Shown here: one piece after another, positions 1 to 7,019 of the stretch
Numbering within the stretch: position 1 is the stretch's first letter
Layout: every line of letters starts with the position of its first letter
NCBI RefSeq assembly: GCF_000717245.1
Contig: NZ_JNYQ01000022.1
Location: forward strand, 1-50,530
Direction: 5' to 3'
From: Kitasatospora papulosa
Lineage (GTDB): Bacteria > Actinomycetota > Actinomycetes > Streptomycetales > Streptomycetaceae
Length of the DNA: 50,530 nt
The notes under the pieces: model-generated
What the model was told of the DNA's origin: nothing
Database searches by the model: none
The model's input: only the letters and a program-made list of their open reading frames with translations
Made by a program: the position numbers and the translations under genes

Positions 1-29
1 GCTGGAGATCGACCACGCGCAGCGCCGTG

Positions 30-83
30 TCAGGGTGCGCCTCCGGTCGGGCGGAACGGGAGGACGTTGGTGTCGTCGCTCAT
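30..83 (-). CDS. possible 17-aa leader-like ORF at window edge
   Basis: A complete ATG-to-TGA frame encodes 17 residues (starts MSDDTNVLPF) behind an AAGGG-type ribosome site 6-7 bases upstream. It is the last minus-strand frame before the window ends and could be a short coupled leader for a gene further left. I recognise no family. At this length coding cannot be separated from chance, so this is tentative. Confidence 0.3.
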   Translation of the reverse strand: MSDDTNVLPFRPTGGAP

Positions 84-230
84 GATTTTCCCTTCGGAAC
101 GCCTTGACAGGCTGTGACCGCCTCGCGTACGCGCGCACGTGTCCGTGCGCCCGAGCGCCCGTGCCTCCGCATTACGCGAGCCGGAGGCGGTCACAGCCCG
201 GATTGACCGGTGGATTGATTGACCCGGCGG

Positions 231-452
231 TCACTGCTCGTAGCGGGCGACCCAGTTCGCGATGGTGCGGGAGAGGTCGTTCCACGCCTCCTCGTCGCCG
301 CTCTTCTCGCGGGTCGCGGCGATGGCCCGGGCCCGCTCCATCCACGACTCGGCCAGGCCGCGCGGACCGCGTGCGGCCCGCTCCGCCTGGCGCTTCTGGA
401 AGTGCGCCAGGCGGTTGGCCGCCTGCCTCTCTGCCTTCGTCTGCACGGCCAC
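231..452 (-). CDS. small basic coiled-coil hypothetical protein
   Basis: This 73-residue protein is rich in Ala, Arg and Glu, with a predicted helical stretch (roughly residues 5-35, QKRQAERAARGPRG) and a helical tail ending WVARYEQ. It begins 3 bases after the stop of the 149-aa gene on the same strand, so the two are almost certainly co-translated. No enzymatic motif is visible and I do not recognise the family. Tight coupling and high-GC codon use support it being real. Its job is unknown; the neighbouring DUF2637 gene suggests a plasmid backbone function. Confidence 0.65.
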   Translation of the reverse strand: MAVQTKAERQAANRLAHFQKRQAERAARGPRGLAESWMERARAIAATREKSGDEEAWNDLSRTIANWVARYEQ

Positions 453-455
453 CGG

Positions 456-905
456 TCAGGCCCCCCGTCGCAGGCCGTCGAAGACGTCCCCGAACTCGTC
501 CCTCTTGGCCTGCACCGCCGTCCCGGCCTGGCCCGACTCGATCGCCGTGGCCTGCCCGTTCTTCGCCAGCGCCTTCCGCCGGCGCTTCTCCTCGCGCTTC
601 TGCGGCAGGTCCTCGTACGCCTTCTGGAACCGGGCGTTGAAGCTGATCAGGTCGGCGAGCGCCTTCTCGACGTCGTCGGCCGCCTTGAACAGCGGCTTCG
701 CGACGTGCCAGGCCCGGAGCCTGGCCTGTCCGGGCAGGTCGCCCTCGATGGACTCCATCTCCTTGACCTCCGCGTCCATCTCGCGGGCCAGGCGGCGCAG
801 ATCGTCGACGATCGGCAGGAGCTGCGCCCGGCGCTGCTCAAGGTGGATCGCCCGGTCCGCGGACGACAGGAGGTGCTCGGAAGTCCATTTCTCGGCGGAA
901 CTCAT
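456..905 (-). CDS. helical coiled-coil hypothetical protein (149 aa)
   Basis: The 149-residue protein is almost entirely charged helix: heptad-like Leu/Ala spacing over residues 15-60, then an Arg/Lys/Glu-rich stretch near residues 100-118 (KREEKRRRK). No membrane segment, signal peptide or catalytic motif is seen. The start codon is preceded by GAGGAGAACCC, a good ribosome site. It leads a two-gene unit with the 73-aa gene 3 bases downstream, and a strong terminator just upstream (1008-1040) separates it from the DUF2637 gene, so it probably has its own promoter in 906-1007, where a near-repeated CTGCTTCCGGCAG element occurs twice. Family not recognised. Confidence 0.7.
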   Translation of the reverse strand: MSSAEKWTSEHLLSSADRAIHLEQRRAQLLPIVDDLRRLAREMDAEVKEMESIEGDLPGQARLRAWHVAKPLFKAADDVEKALADLISFNARFQKAYEDLPQKREEKRRRKALAKNGQATAIESGQAGTAVQAKRDEFGDVFDGLRRGA

Positions 906-966
906 GGGTTCTCCTCTACCGTTGGGACTGTGACCAGGGCGGTAAGCACGTCCTGGTCGTGGTGGC

Positions 967-1004
967 TGCTTCCGGCAGCCGCGGTGACTGCTTCCGGCAG
1001 TCGC
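967..1004. repeat. two tandem CTGCTTCCGGCAG half-palindromes
   Basis: The 13-mer CTGCTTCCGGCAG occurs twice, about 22 bases apart, in the short space upstream of the 149-aa gene. Each copy has CTGC/GCAG ends and so is partly self-complementary. The position fits an operator for the two-gene unit, but no regulator is identified and function is inferred only from position. Confidence 0.35.
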
Positions 1005-1007
1005 AAC

Positions 1008-1040
1008 GAAGGCCAGCCCGATTCGCGCGGGCTGGCCTTC
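1008..1040 (-). terminator. terminator after the DUF2637 gene
   Basis: A perfect 13-bp stem (GAAGGCCAGCCCG with its complement) encloses a 7-base loop, ATTCGCG. It lies 28 bases beyond the stop of the DUF2637 gene and upstream of the 149-aa gene, so it separates two transcription units. There is no long U-run, which is usual in Streptomyces. Confidence 0.75.
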
Positions 1041-1067
1041 ATTGATGTGTGCCGGACTGCTGTGGTC

Positions 1068-2633
1068 TCACGCCGTACGGGACGGCGCCTCCGGGTCGAT
1101 CCCGCGAGCGGGGTCGTATCCGGCTTCGATCAGCGCGACGGCGTCGGCCTTGGTGGTCGACGCGGTGCTGCCGGAGGTGACTCCGATCGCCGTGGCGACC
1201 TCCTCCAGCGACACGTCCTCGGGCGCCTTCGCCAGGATCATCCGGGCGACGACGCGCACCCGGCGCTGGCGTGCGGTGAGGTTCGCGGTGTCCTCGGCTT
1301 CGACCGCTCGACGGGTGATTTCGGCTTCCTGCAGCCGGGCTTCGGCTGCTCGCCGCTTCGCTTCGGCTGCTTGCTTCTCCGCTTCGGCTACTCGCTGCGT
1401 GGCTTCGGCAGCACGCTGGTTGTCGATCGCCGCCTTCGCGAGATCGGCCGCCTTCGTCTTCTGCGCTTCGGCTGCTCGCGCCTCGGCTTCGACCACTCGC
1501 GCGTTCGCTTCGGCTGCTCGCTTCTTCGCTTCGGCCACTTCCTCGGACTCGACCGCGTCGGTCAGCGAGGTCGCCGCGCGAGCCTGTGCGTCGGCCTGCG
1601 CCTCGGCCTCGGCGACCGCCCCCCGGGCCTGGGCCCCGGCGACGCCCTCAGTGGCCGTCAGATCGGCAGTCAGGGCCGCCATCTCCTTACGGTGCGCCAG
1701 GCGCGCCTTCTCCGCCTCGTGCTCGCCCCGCTCCTTCTCCGCCTGCAGCTCGCGGTCCTGCTTGTCCTGCTCCTGCTGGCGTCGCAGCTCCTCGCGCGCC
1801 ATCTTGTCCGGCAGCGCCAGCGCCTCGTCGACGGTCAGGCCGAACGGCTCCAGCTTCTTCGGGAGGCGGGCGAGAGCCTCCTGGCTGCCCTCCTCCAGTC
1901 CGGCCTTGGCGATGTCGACCTTGTACTCGGTCCAGGCGTTGAAGATCGCCCGGTCCCGCTGCCGCTTCACGACCTCGCTGTACGGCTCGTCCCAGATCTT
2001 CATCACCTTGAAGATGCGCCAGGTCGTGCGGAAGGCGAGCACCCAGCGGTGAGCGGGGATGGTGTCGTGGTCGGCGGGGAGCGCCGCCTGGTGGACGAGG
2101 ATCCGCCGGCCCGCTTCCACCCCGATGACGAACAGGACCGGCATCAGCCCGTGGGCCAGGGCCTTGTCCCAGTTCTGGGTGATCGAGCCGTGGGCCACCG
2201 CGTTGAAGTACACCGAGGCCACGGTCATCCCGTGGGCGAGTACCCGCAGGAGCGGCCAGGAGGTGCGGATCGTCGCCATGAACAGGTCCAGCAGCAGGCA
2301 AGTGACGATCGCCGCGTCCACGCCGATGGCGAAGTACGGGGCGTTGTCGACGGAGAAGCCGAACTCCGTGTGACCGGCCTGGCTCAGGTTCCCGAAGGAG
2401 AGGTAGAAGCCGATCGCCCCGATCGCGAGTGAGCCAGCAACCGCCGCGACGCCTAGGCCGATCTTGACCTTCCGGCTGACGTCGGGGACGTCGTCGAGCG
2501 GAGTGGTCGAAGCGGACAGGGCAACAGCCGAAGCGATCGGGTGAGTACCCGAAGCGGGTTCCCGGGTCCCCGAAACGGGAGCGGGCCTGAGGGGTTCCGC
2601 CACCGTGCGGGGCGGCTCGATCGTGGTCGTCAT
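1068..2633 (-). CDS. DUF2637 membrane protein with long coiled coil and C-terminal winged helix
   Basis: The 521-residue protein has a cytoplasmic N-terminus (1-55), four membrane segments at about 57-80, 101-122, 128-148 and 158-180 forming a DUF2637 domain, a very long Ala/Glu/Arg coiled coil (about 245-450, with tandem AEA-R-AAEA heptads visible as GCTTCGGCT repeats in the DNA), and a C-terminal helix-turn-helix-like stretch (about 455-510, ARQRRVRVVARMIL then DVSLEEVATAIGV). DUF2637 proteins are typical of Streptomyces plasmids and often annotated near spread (spd) genes; a role in intramycelial spreading is plausible but unproven. The start at 2633 was preferred over an upstream in-frame codon because GGAGAGAG sits directly before it. 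A terminator follows the gene. Confidence 0.88.
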   Translation of the reverse strand: MTTTIEPPRTVAEPLRPAPVSGTREPASGTHPIASAVALSASTTPLDDVPDVSRKVKIGLGVAAVAGSLAIGAIGFYLSFGNLSQAGHTEFGFSVDNAPYFAIGVDAAIVTCLLLDLFMATIRTSWPLLRVLAHGMTVASVYFNAVAHGSITQNWDKALAHGLMPVLFVIGVEAGRRILVHQAALPADHDTIPAHRWVLAFRTTWRIFKVMKIWDEPYSEVVKRQRDRAIFNAWTEYKVDIAKAGLEEGSQEALARLPKKLEPFGLTVDEALALPDKMAREELRRQQEQDKQDRELQAEKERGEHEAEKARLAHRKEMAALTADLTATEGVAGAQARGAVAEAEAQADAQARAATSLTDAVESEEVAEAKKRAAEANARVVEAEARAAEAQKTKAADLAKAAIDNQRAAEATQRVAEAEKQAAEAKRRAAEARLQEAEITRRAVEAEDTANLTARQRRVRVVARMILAKAPEDVSLEEVATAIGVTSGSTASTTKADAVALIEAGYDPARGIDPEAPSRTA

Positions 2634-2712
2634 CTCTCTCCATCCGAAGCGTGTAAGCCAGCGGGCCCGGAGTAGCCGAAGCTCTCCGGGCCCGCTGGCC
2701 AATGATCACTAC

Positions 2713-3069
2713 TCAGCGCCCGAGGGCCTGGCAGGCCGGGCAGGTCCACAAGCTCCCGGGCAGGAAGCCGAAGCGGCCCCCGCACTGGTCGCACTGCAGC
2801 GTGTTCTGCCTGACCGGCAGAACGCCCGCCCGGCAGGTGCGCTGGCCGGTGAGGAACAGGAGCTGGGTGCTGAAGAAGCCACTCGCCCGCGGGGCGCCCC
2901 GCGTGCCGGCGGTCGGGCGTCCGTCGGCAACCAGGTGGTCGACGAGCTGGCGGAACGCGGTGTCGGTCTCATCGCGCTCGTAGCCGCGGCCGTTGTCGTC
3001 CTCGGTCATGTCGTCTACGAGCCCGGCGCGAGGAACGTCCAGGGTCGATGTCATCCTGTGCATGCGCAT
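2713..3069 (-). CDS. zinc-ribbon hypothetical protein (118 aa)
   Basis: The 118-residue protein has an acidic, flexible N-terminus (about 10-60) and a C-terminal zinc ribbon with cysteines at 93, 96, 110 and 113 (CDQC and CPAC). Such knuckles bind zinc and usually mediate nucleic-acid or protein contacts. The start follows GAAGGG. It is the first gene of the minus-strand run that continues with the DUF2637 protein 80 bases downstream, and probably shares its transcript. No catalytic motif is seen. A transcription-accessory role on the plasmid is a guess. Confidence 0.75.
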   Translation of the reverse strand: MRMHRMTSTLDVPRAGLVDDMTEDDNGRGYERDETDTAFRQLVDHLVADGRPTAGTRGAPRASGFFSTQLLFLTGQRTCRAGVLPVRQNTLQCDQCGGRFGFLPGSLWTCPACQALGR

Positions 3070-3098
3070 TTGCCCTTCGAGAGAGGGTGAGCTGCGAA

Positions 3099-3134
3099 GA
3101 CGGACCCCCGGGGTTGCCTCCCCGGGGGTCCGTC
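3099..3134. terminator. strong hairpin upstream of the zinc-ribbon gene
   Basis: A perfect 15-bp stem (GACGGACCCCCGGGG and its complement) closes a 6-base TTGCCT loop and is followed on the plus strand by GTTTTG. It lies in the leader of the minus-strand zinc-ribbon gene, so it either insulates that transcript from upstream reading or acts as an attenuator. The T-run favours plus-strand termination, although no plus-strand gene ends here. Confidence 0.7.
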
Positions 3135-3575
3135 GTTTTGCTCCCGCCGCATCAGCGGCGGGCAGTTCCCCGGACCGGACTCGAACCGATCTCTACCTAC
3201 GGGGCCCGCGATCTTTGCCCTTGCCTCGTCTGTGAAGAGGTCGGTGGGGTCCGGGACCGTCTCCGGCTGGGCCCTAGGGCGGCCGAGCGGCCACGACCGC
3301 GGCGCGGCTCGGGATTAGGAGCGCGCCGGATCGAATCCGTTCGGGGTGGTTCGTTGTGCTTTGTGTTGCTCTCCACCAGTGACGGTGATTCTCCGGCGCC
3401 CGGGCTGTGACCCCCCTCTGCGTAGGTCCGGACCCGTGTCAGGTAGTCCGCGTGACCTCCCCTGTCCTGGCCGGGGTGCCCTGATCTGAAGTTCTGAAGG
3501 AACGGACAATCGCCGTCCCCCACCCGTAGGCGGCTTCTGACGCTGCGTGCTCAAGGTAGACCACCAGACATACTA
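3135..3575. other. gene-free region with tRNA-3'-half-like sequence and hairpins
   Basis: No convincing gene is present. An 8-bp hairpin (CCCGCCGC, loop ATCA) lies at 3143-3162. On the minus strand around 3165-3210 there is a T-arm-like sequence (ATCGG, loop TTCGAGT, CCGGT) flanked by CCCCG and CGGGG, resembling the 3' half of a tRNA. A full cloverleaf cannot be built because no D-arm or anticodon stem forms. The rest presumably holds divergent promoters for the minus-strand operon and the GntR gene. Confidence 0.4.
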
Positions 3576-3593
3576 AGCGCTACTAGTAGCGCT
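3576..3593. promoter_or_regulatory. perfect 18-bp palindrome, likely GntR operator
   Basis: AGCGCTACTAGTAGCGCT is a perfect palindrome about 80 bases before the GntR start, in an unusually AT-rich patch. GntR-family proteins bind such two-fold symmetric sites, and Kor-type plasmid regulators commonly repress their own promoters, so this is a strong candidate for the autoregulatory operator. Confidence 0.6.
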
Positions 3594-3673
3594 ACATGTA
3601 TGCGTGGTTTAACCTCATGGATGTACCGCTGCACATGAAGAGGTGCAGCACGAGACAGAGGAAGGAGCCCGGT

Positions 3674-4405
3674 ATGTCGGAGACGACCGGGTACGCGGAG
3701 ATCGCCACGTACTACCGCCAGCAGATTCAGGACGGGGAGTTCGGGCCGGGCGACACGATGCCGTCGCTACGGCAGGTCTGCGAGCGCTTCGGTGTCGCCA
3801 ACACGACTGCTAACCGCGCCTACCGCGTGCTCAAGATGGAGGGCTTGACGCTGCCCAAGGCAGGCGTGGGAACGGTCGTGGCCGGGCCAATCAGCAACAA
3901 CATCGCGTCCCGGATCCTCCTGCACGGGGCCACCGGAAGCGCTCTCGACAGCGGCGAGACGTCCCGCATCTTGGAGGTGGGCACGATCGGAGCGGACTCC
4001 TTGATCGCTCCCCGCCTTGACGTGGCGCCCGGCACACCCGTCCACGTGCGCCGTCGCGTGGTCAGCCGGGGAGGCGTCCCGGTGCACGTCAGCAGCTCCT
4101 ACTATCCGGCCTACGTGATCGCGGTGACGCCCGAGCTAACGCAGCCGGTGTCCACCGGAGCATCGCGGGAGCTTGCGGCGGAACGCTTGGGGACGGCGCA
4201 GGACGAGGTGCTGGAAGAGGTGACATCTCGCCTCGCCACAGAGACGGAGAAGACCACCCTCGGCCTCACGGCGGGAGATGTGGTCGTGACTCAGGTAGTG
4301 CGGACCGTAACTCTCACGGACGGCCGTGTAGTGGAAGTGGCTGTCAAGGTCGCCGGCGGCTCGACCATCCTCCGCTGGACCACGTCTCTGCGGCCCGAGG
4401 CCTGA
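3674..4405 (+). CDS. GntR-family regulator with UTRA domain (Kor-type)
   Basis: The 243-residue protein has an N-terminal GntR winged helix (about 5-72: YAEIATYYRQQI, then PSLRQVCERFGVANTTANRAYRVL) and a C-terminal UTRA-like effector domain (about 95-235). GntR/UTRA proteins of Streptomyces plasmids (KorSA, KorA, TraR type) repress transfer, replication or excision genes. The start at 3674 follows GGAAGGAG at good spacing; an in-frame codon at 3596 has no ribosome site and overlaps the probable operator. It lies just before the Rep-like gene on the same strand and a hairpin follows it, consistent with it being the copy or transfer control gene. The ligand is unknown. Confidence 0.88.
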   Translation: MSETTGYAEIATYYRQQIQDGEFGPGDTMPSLRQVCERFGVANTTANRAYRVLKMEGLTLPKAGVGTVVAGPISNNIASRILLHGATGSALDSGETSRILEVGTIGADSLIAPRLDVAPGTPVHVRRRVVSRGGVPVHVSSSYYPAYVIAVTPELTQPVSTGASRELAAERLGTAQDEVLEEVTSRLATETEKTTLGLTAGDVVVTQVVRTVTLTDGRVVEVAVKVAGGSTILRWTTSLRPEA

Positions 4406-4477
4406 CAGACCAAACGACAAACGGCCGGTCACCAGCCGGTAACTGACCGTTAGAGTGATCGCAAGCAAGACAGCAGA

Positions 4478-4522
4478 AAGCCCGACCCCCCTCATTCTTG
4501 GCGGAGCGAGGGGGCCGGGCTT
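4478..4522 (+). terminator. terminator after the GntR gene
   Basis: The arms AAGCCCGACCCCCCTC and GAGGGGGCCGGGCTT pair over 14-15 bases with one mismatch and a 14-base loop, 73 bases after the GntR stop. A weaker imperfect hairpin lies between them (about 4414-4454). It probably ends the GntR transcript. Confidence 0.6.
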
Positions 4523-4644
4523 CAGATCCCGCAGTGCGGGGCCGATCTGTTTCAGATCATACGTGGTCAGCACCCTTCGGGGCGAGCGCCACGGAGGTCG
4601 GTGGGAGCAGCGGCAGCGCACTCGGGCAGGGAATGGAGCCCTTC

Positions 4645-4854
4645 ATGTGCCGTGACCAGCGTGGTCACACCACCGCTACACCACACACCGTGGCAAGGAC
4701 CACATGCCTCGCCACCGCACCCGGATGGTTTTGGGCCTCGGGTACGCACATCGCCAGGCCGACCATTGCTGACACCCGGCCGGGCGATCTCCAGCAGGAG
4801 CTCATGATGCCGGCGTCCCGTCGCACCGTTGCCCCTGCTGGGGGAGCCCGATGA
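4645..4854 (+). CDS. possible small protein translationally coupled to the Rep-like gene
   Basis: This frame encodes 69 residues (begins MCRDQRGHTT, ends AGGAR). Its start has a GGAG 7 bases upstream, and its stop overlaps the next gene's start in an ATGA junction, the usual sign of translational coupling. No family is recognised and the composition is not strongly protein-like, so it may be a translated leader controlling Rep synthesis rather than a functional protein. A GTGACC-N5-GGTCAC inverted repeat lies inside it at 4652-4668. Confidence 0.4.
   Translation: MCRDQRGHTTATPHTVARTTCLATAPGWFWASGTHIARPTIADTRPGDLQQELMMPASRRTVAPAGGAR
4652..4668. repeat. GTGACC-N5-GGTCAC inverted repeat upstream of rep
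   Basis: Perfect 6-bp arms are separated by 5 bases, about 190 bases upstream of the Rep-like start. The arms resemble the GTGAC/GTCAC arms of the 24-bp repeats within the rep gene, so the site may be bound by the same protein. This is inferred from sequence similarity only. Confidence 0.35.
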
Positions 4855-6479
4855 GCGTCGAGGCTCTCAACTACTCCCACCGCGTCAAGGTCGGGAACAC
4901 CACGGCCAAGTTTGTACTGACTCGACTCGCTGACCGAGCCGACGAACGGTTCTCCTGCTTCCCGTCGGTCCCGCTGATCGCGGCCGAAGTCGAGGTCAGC
5001 GAGCGCAGCGTTCAACGCGCGCTCACCCTGCTCCGCGACCTGTGTCTCGTATCGGATCGCCCGCAGTACCGGGCTGACGGCTCCCAGACGACCAGCCGCT
5101 ACACACTTCACGGACCGTGGGACGACTACGCAGGCACCGGCGTCCCGTTCCCGGAGGTCGTCACCCCAAAGCAGGCCCGGATCGAGCTGTGGGCACAGGC
5201 TCCAGCGGAAGCCCCGTTCCGGGAGGGCACCGCCGCCGCCGTGGCACTCAGTGGCGACCAGGACGAGGCGGAGGCCGCCGCGCAGCGTGCTGCTGCCGCC
5301 GCCGCCAGAACCGCTGCAGCACGAGAGGCAAAACAAGCGCGGGGCCGGAAGGCTGCGGCATCGAAGCAGCCCAGGGTAGGCGCCCCAGATCCCAGCGAAG
5401 GCATTCCCGCAGGTGGAAAGGGGGTGACACAGATGTCACCCCCCCCGGTGACACAGATGTCACCCCCCCCGGTGTCGCTGGCGTCACCCCTTGAATCCAC
5501 ATCTACAACCCTCACAACAGAACCCACACGAGCGCCTTCGGCGCGTAGCGCCGGTGACGTCCGTAGGACTGGTGCAGGTAGTAGCGCGTGCGGGCCCGTG
5601 AATGGCGGCTCCGCCGCGTCCGGGAAAGAGAGCTCGTCGTCGGAGGACCAGGGCGCGGCCCCGGCCGGGACGGACGTCCCGCAGCAGCGGACCGAGCGCC
5701 AGGAGCTGACCGGCGAGCAGGTAGCCGTGGTCAAGGCCGTCGCCGCCTCCCTGCCTGCCGCCCTGGTGGAAATGCTGCCGTACCGCACCGTGCCAAAGCG
5801 CAACCGCTCTCAGTTCCTCGCCGCTATGGCCGGACGCACCGCCGCGCAGATCATCGACCGGGCGGCTCGCCGCTGGGTCCAGCACGGGTACGCCGAAGCG
5901 CTGCACTCCATCGACGGCAAGGGCATCGGCAGCGCCGTGGGTGTCGCGGTCGCGCTCGTCCAGGCCGGCGAGTGCACACATCCTCGGTGCGAGGACGGAT
6001 TCAACATCGACACGGGTGAGGAGTGCCGGGTGTGCGAGACGCGACGGGCCGACCGGCGAGCAGCGAAGAAGGCAGCAGCAGAGGCTGGCAGGAACACTGG
6101 CACCGTCCGGCAGGCACCGCACCGTCCCGGCTGGTGGGAGTGCACCATCTGCCACGCCCCCGGTAAGGGCGACATTCCGGAGAGCGGCGAGTGCCGCAGG
6201 TGCCAGGACGAGACGGCCGCCGCCGCGCAGCAGCTCGCCGCCCAGTGGGAGCAGGAAGCCGCGGAGCGTCAGAAGACCGTGGAGGCCGAGGAGGCCGTCC
6301 TCCTCGCGATCGAGGAAGCCGCTGCCCGCCGACAGGCCGAGGACCAGCGCGCGGCCGAGGAGCACACCGCGCGCCGACAGGCAGCCGACGAGGAGACCGC
6401 ACGCCTCCGAGCCGAGCTCGCCGCGCAGTACCCGGAGCTCGCCGCCGTGTCCGGGTCCACCAGTACCGCACCGTTCTAG
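4851..6479 (+). CDS. winged-helix Rep-like protein with zinc-binding C-terminal half
   Basis: The 542-residue protein begins with a winged helix (about 10-85: TTAKFVLTRLAD, then SERSVQRALTLL) of the type in plasmid replication initiators and other HTH_36-like proteins. An Ala-rich helix follows, then a Pro/Ser linker with tandem VTQMSPPP repeats at residues 192-207. A second domain (about 285-370) ends in two cysteine clusters, C375/C380/C392/C395 and C431/C434/C448/C451, then a long Glu/Ala/Arg coiled coil. The start follows GGGGGAGCCCG and overlaps the preceding small frame. Position between a Kor-type regulator and parAB, and iteron-like DNA inside the gene, favour a replication initiator, but no classical Rep catalytic motif was found; a regulatory role remains possible. 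Confidence 0.75.
   Translation: MSVEALNYSHRVKVGNTTAKFVLTRLADRADERFSCFPSVPLIAAEVEVSERSVQRALTLLRDLCLVSDRPQYRADGSQTTSRYTLHGPWDDYAGTGVPFPEVVTPKQARIELWAQAPAEAPFREGTAAAVALSGDQDEAEAAAQRAAAAAARTAAAREAKQARGRKAAASKQPRVGAPDPSEGIPAGGKGVTQMSPPPVTQMSPPPVSLASPLESTSTTLTTEPTRAPSARSAGDVRRTGAGSSACGPVNGGSAASGKESSSSEDQGAAPAGTDVPQQRTERQELTGEQVAVVKAVAASLPAALVEMLPYRTVPKRNRSQFLAAMAGRTAAQIIDRAARRWVQHGYAEALHSIDGKGIGSAVGVAVALVQAGECTHPRCEDGFNIDTGEECRVCETRRADRRAAKKAAAEAGRNTGTVRQAPHRPGWWECTICHAPGKGDIPESGECRRCQDETAAAAQQLAAQWEQEAAERQKTVEAEEAVLLAIEEAAARRQAEDQRAAEEHTARRQAADEETARLRAELAAQYPELAAVSGSTSTAPF
5423..5488. repeat. three tandem 24-bp iteron-like repeats inside the Rep-like gene
   Basis: Palindromic 18-mers GGTGACACAGATGTCACC start at 5423 and 5447, with a degenerate third copy (GGTGTCGCTGGCGTCACC) at 5471. 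They are spaced exactly 24 bp by C-rich linkers. The arms GGTGACA/TGTCACC are perfect in the first two copies. The period equals eight codons and gives the VTQMSPPP protein repeat. Regular helical phasing and symmetry look like binding sites for an initiator, so the origin may lie within the gene. Confidence 0.65.
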
Positions 6480-6485
6480 GTCGAC

Positions 6486-6521
6486 GAGGGCCCCGGGAGC
6501 CGAGGAGGTGCCGGGGCCCTC
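6486..6521 (+). terminator. terminator after the Rep-like gene
   Basis: A perfect 11-bp stem (GAGGGCCCCGG with CCGGGGCCCTC) encloses a 14-base loop, starting 7 bases after the rep stop codon. It is the obvious end of the plus-strand transcript. Confidence 0.8.
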
Positions 6522-6986
6522 ATGCGCACCCGTCAGCGGCCCGTACGCCCGCGATCACCCATCCATTCGACCGGACCGTCGTCGGGCACCGCGAACGCCC
6601 CGCACGCGGCCGCACGGCGCGTCACTTTCAGGTACCGAGAGAAACGGCCGGATGTGTCCTGAGCCTCGGGCGGTGGGCTCCCCCAGCAGCCGATGAATGC
6701 ACATGTATCGGCCTGAAGTCGGGCAACACCGGGGCCTGGAAATCCGGTCCCCGGTGAACCGGTCGCCGGTAGACCTGGCGCCCTTAGTAAGAACATCAAG
6801 CAGGACCATCAAGTAGTCCACGAGGTGTCCTCGCTTCGCTGCGGGCAACCTCGTGCCTGTGGTCGGCTCACCACTGCTGAAACCGCCTCGCGCGTGCCCG
6901 TGCGTAAGGGGGTCCAGAAAGTCCAGAAACCCTCGCCGCTGCGCCCGCCGATGCCCTGCCTGTCGCGACGAGGGACCCAGCACCGC
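6522..6986. other. non-coding region between rep and parB with short repeats
   Basis: No convincing gene lies here. Short repeats include four CCGGT units within 26 bases (about 6744-6770), two related CATCAAG-N-AG units near 6795-6810, and GTCCAGAAA twice in tandem at 6912-6929. A 24-base sequence at 6608-6631 recurs with two mismatches at 24743-24766. The position beside parAB makes this a candidate location for the partition site (centromere), but no known parS sequence is present. Confidence 0.4.
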
Positions 6987-7005
6987 CCGGCCCCAAAGAG
7001 GCCGG
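6987..7005 (-). terminator. terminator after parB
   Basis: CCGGCC and GGCCGG arms enclose a 7-base loop 15 bases beyond the parB stop codon. The stem is short but very GC-rich, and it lies in the right place to end the parAB transcript. Confidence 0.5.
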
Positions 7006-7019
7006 CAGTGCACTTCGGG

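Noticed and set aside
219..2432. A 737-residue plus-strand frame and similar long frames opposite real genes (for example 14149-16146 -, 18719-20374 -, 42147-43391 +, 45055-47004 -).
   Set aside because: They mirror genuine genes on the other strand or in another frame, have Arg/Gly/His-rich nonsense composition and lack ribosome sites. They arise from the very high G+C content.
3165..3256. A complete tRNA on the minus strand.
   Set aside because: Only the T-arm and a 5-bp stem form. No D-arm, no anticodon stem and no matching 7-bp acceptor stem could be built.
5423..5488. CRISPR array.
   Set aside because: Only three units with C-rich spacers of 6 bp inside a coding region; no spacers of CRISPR length and no cas genes in the window.
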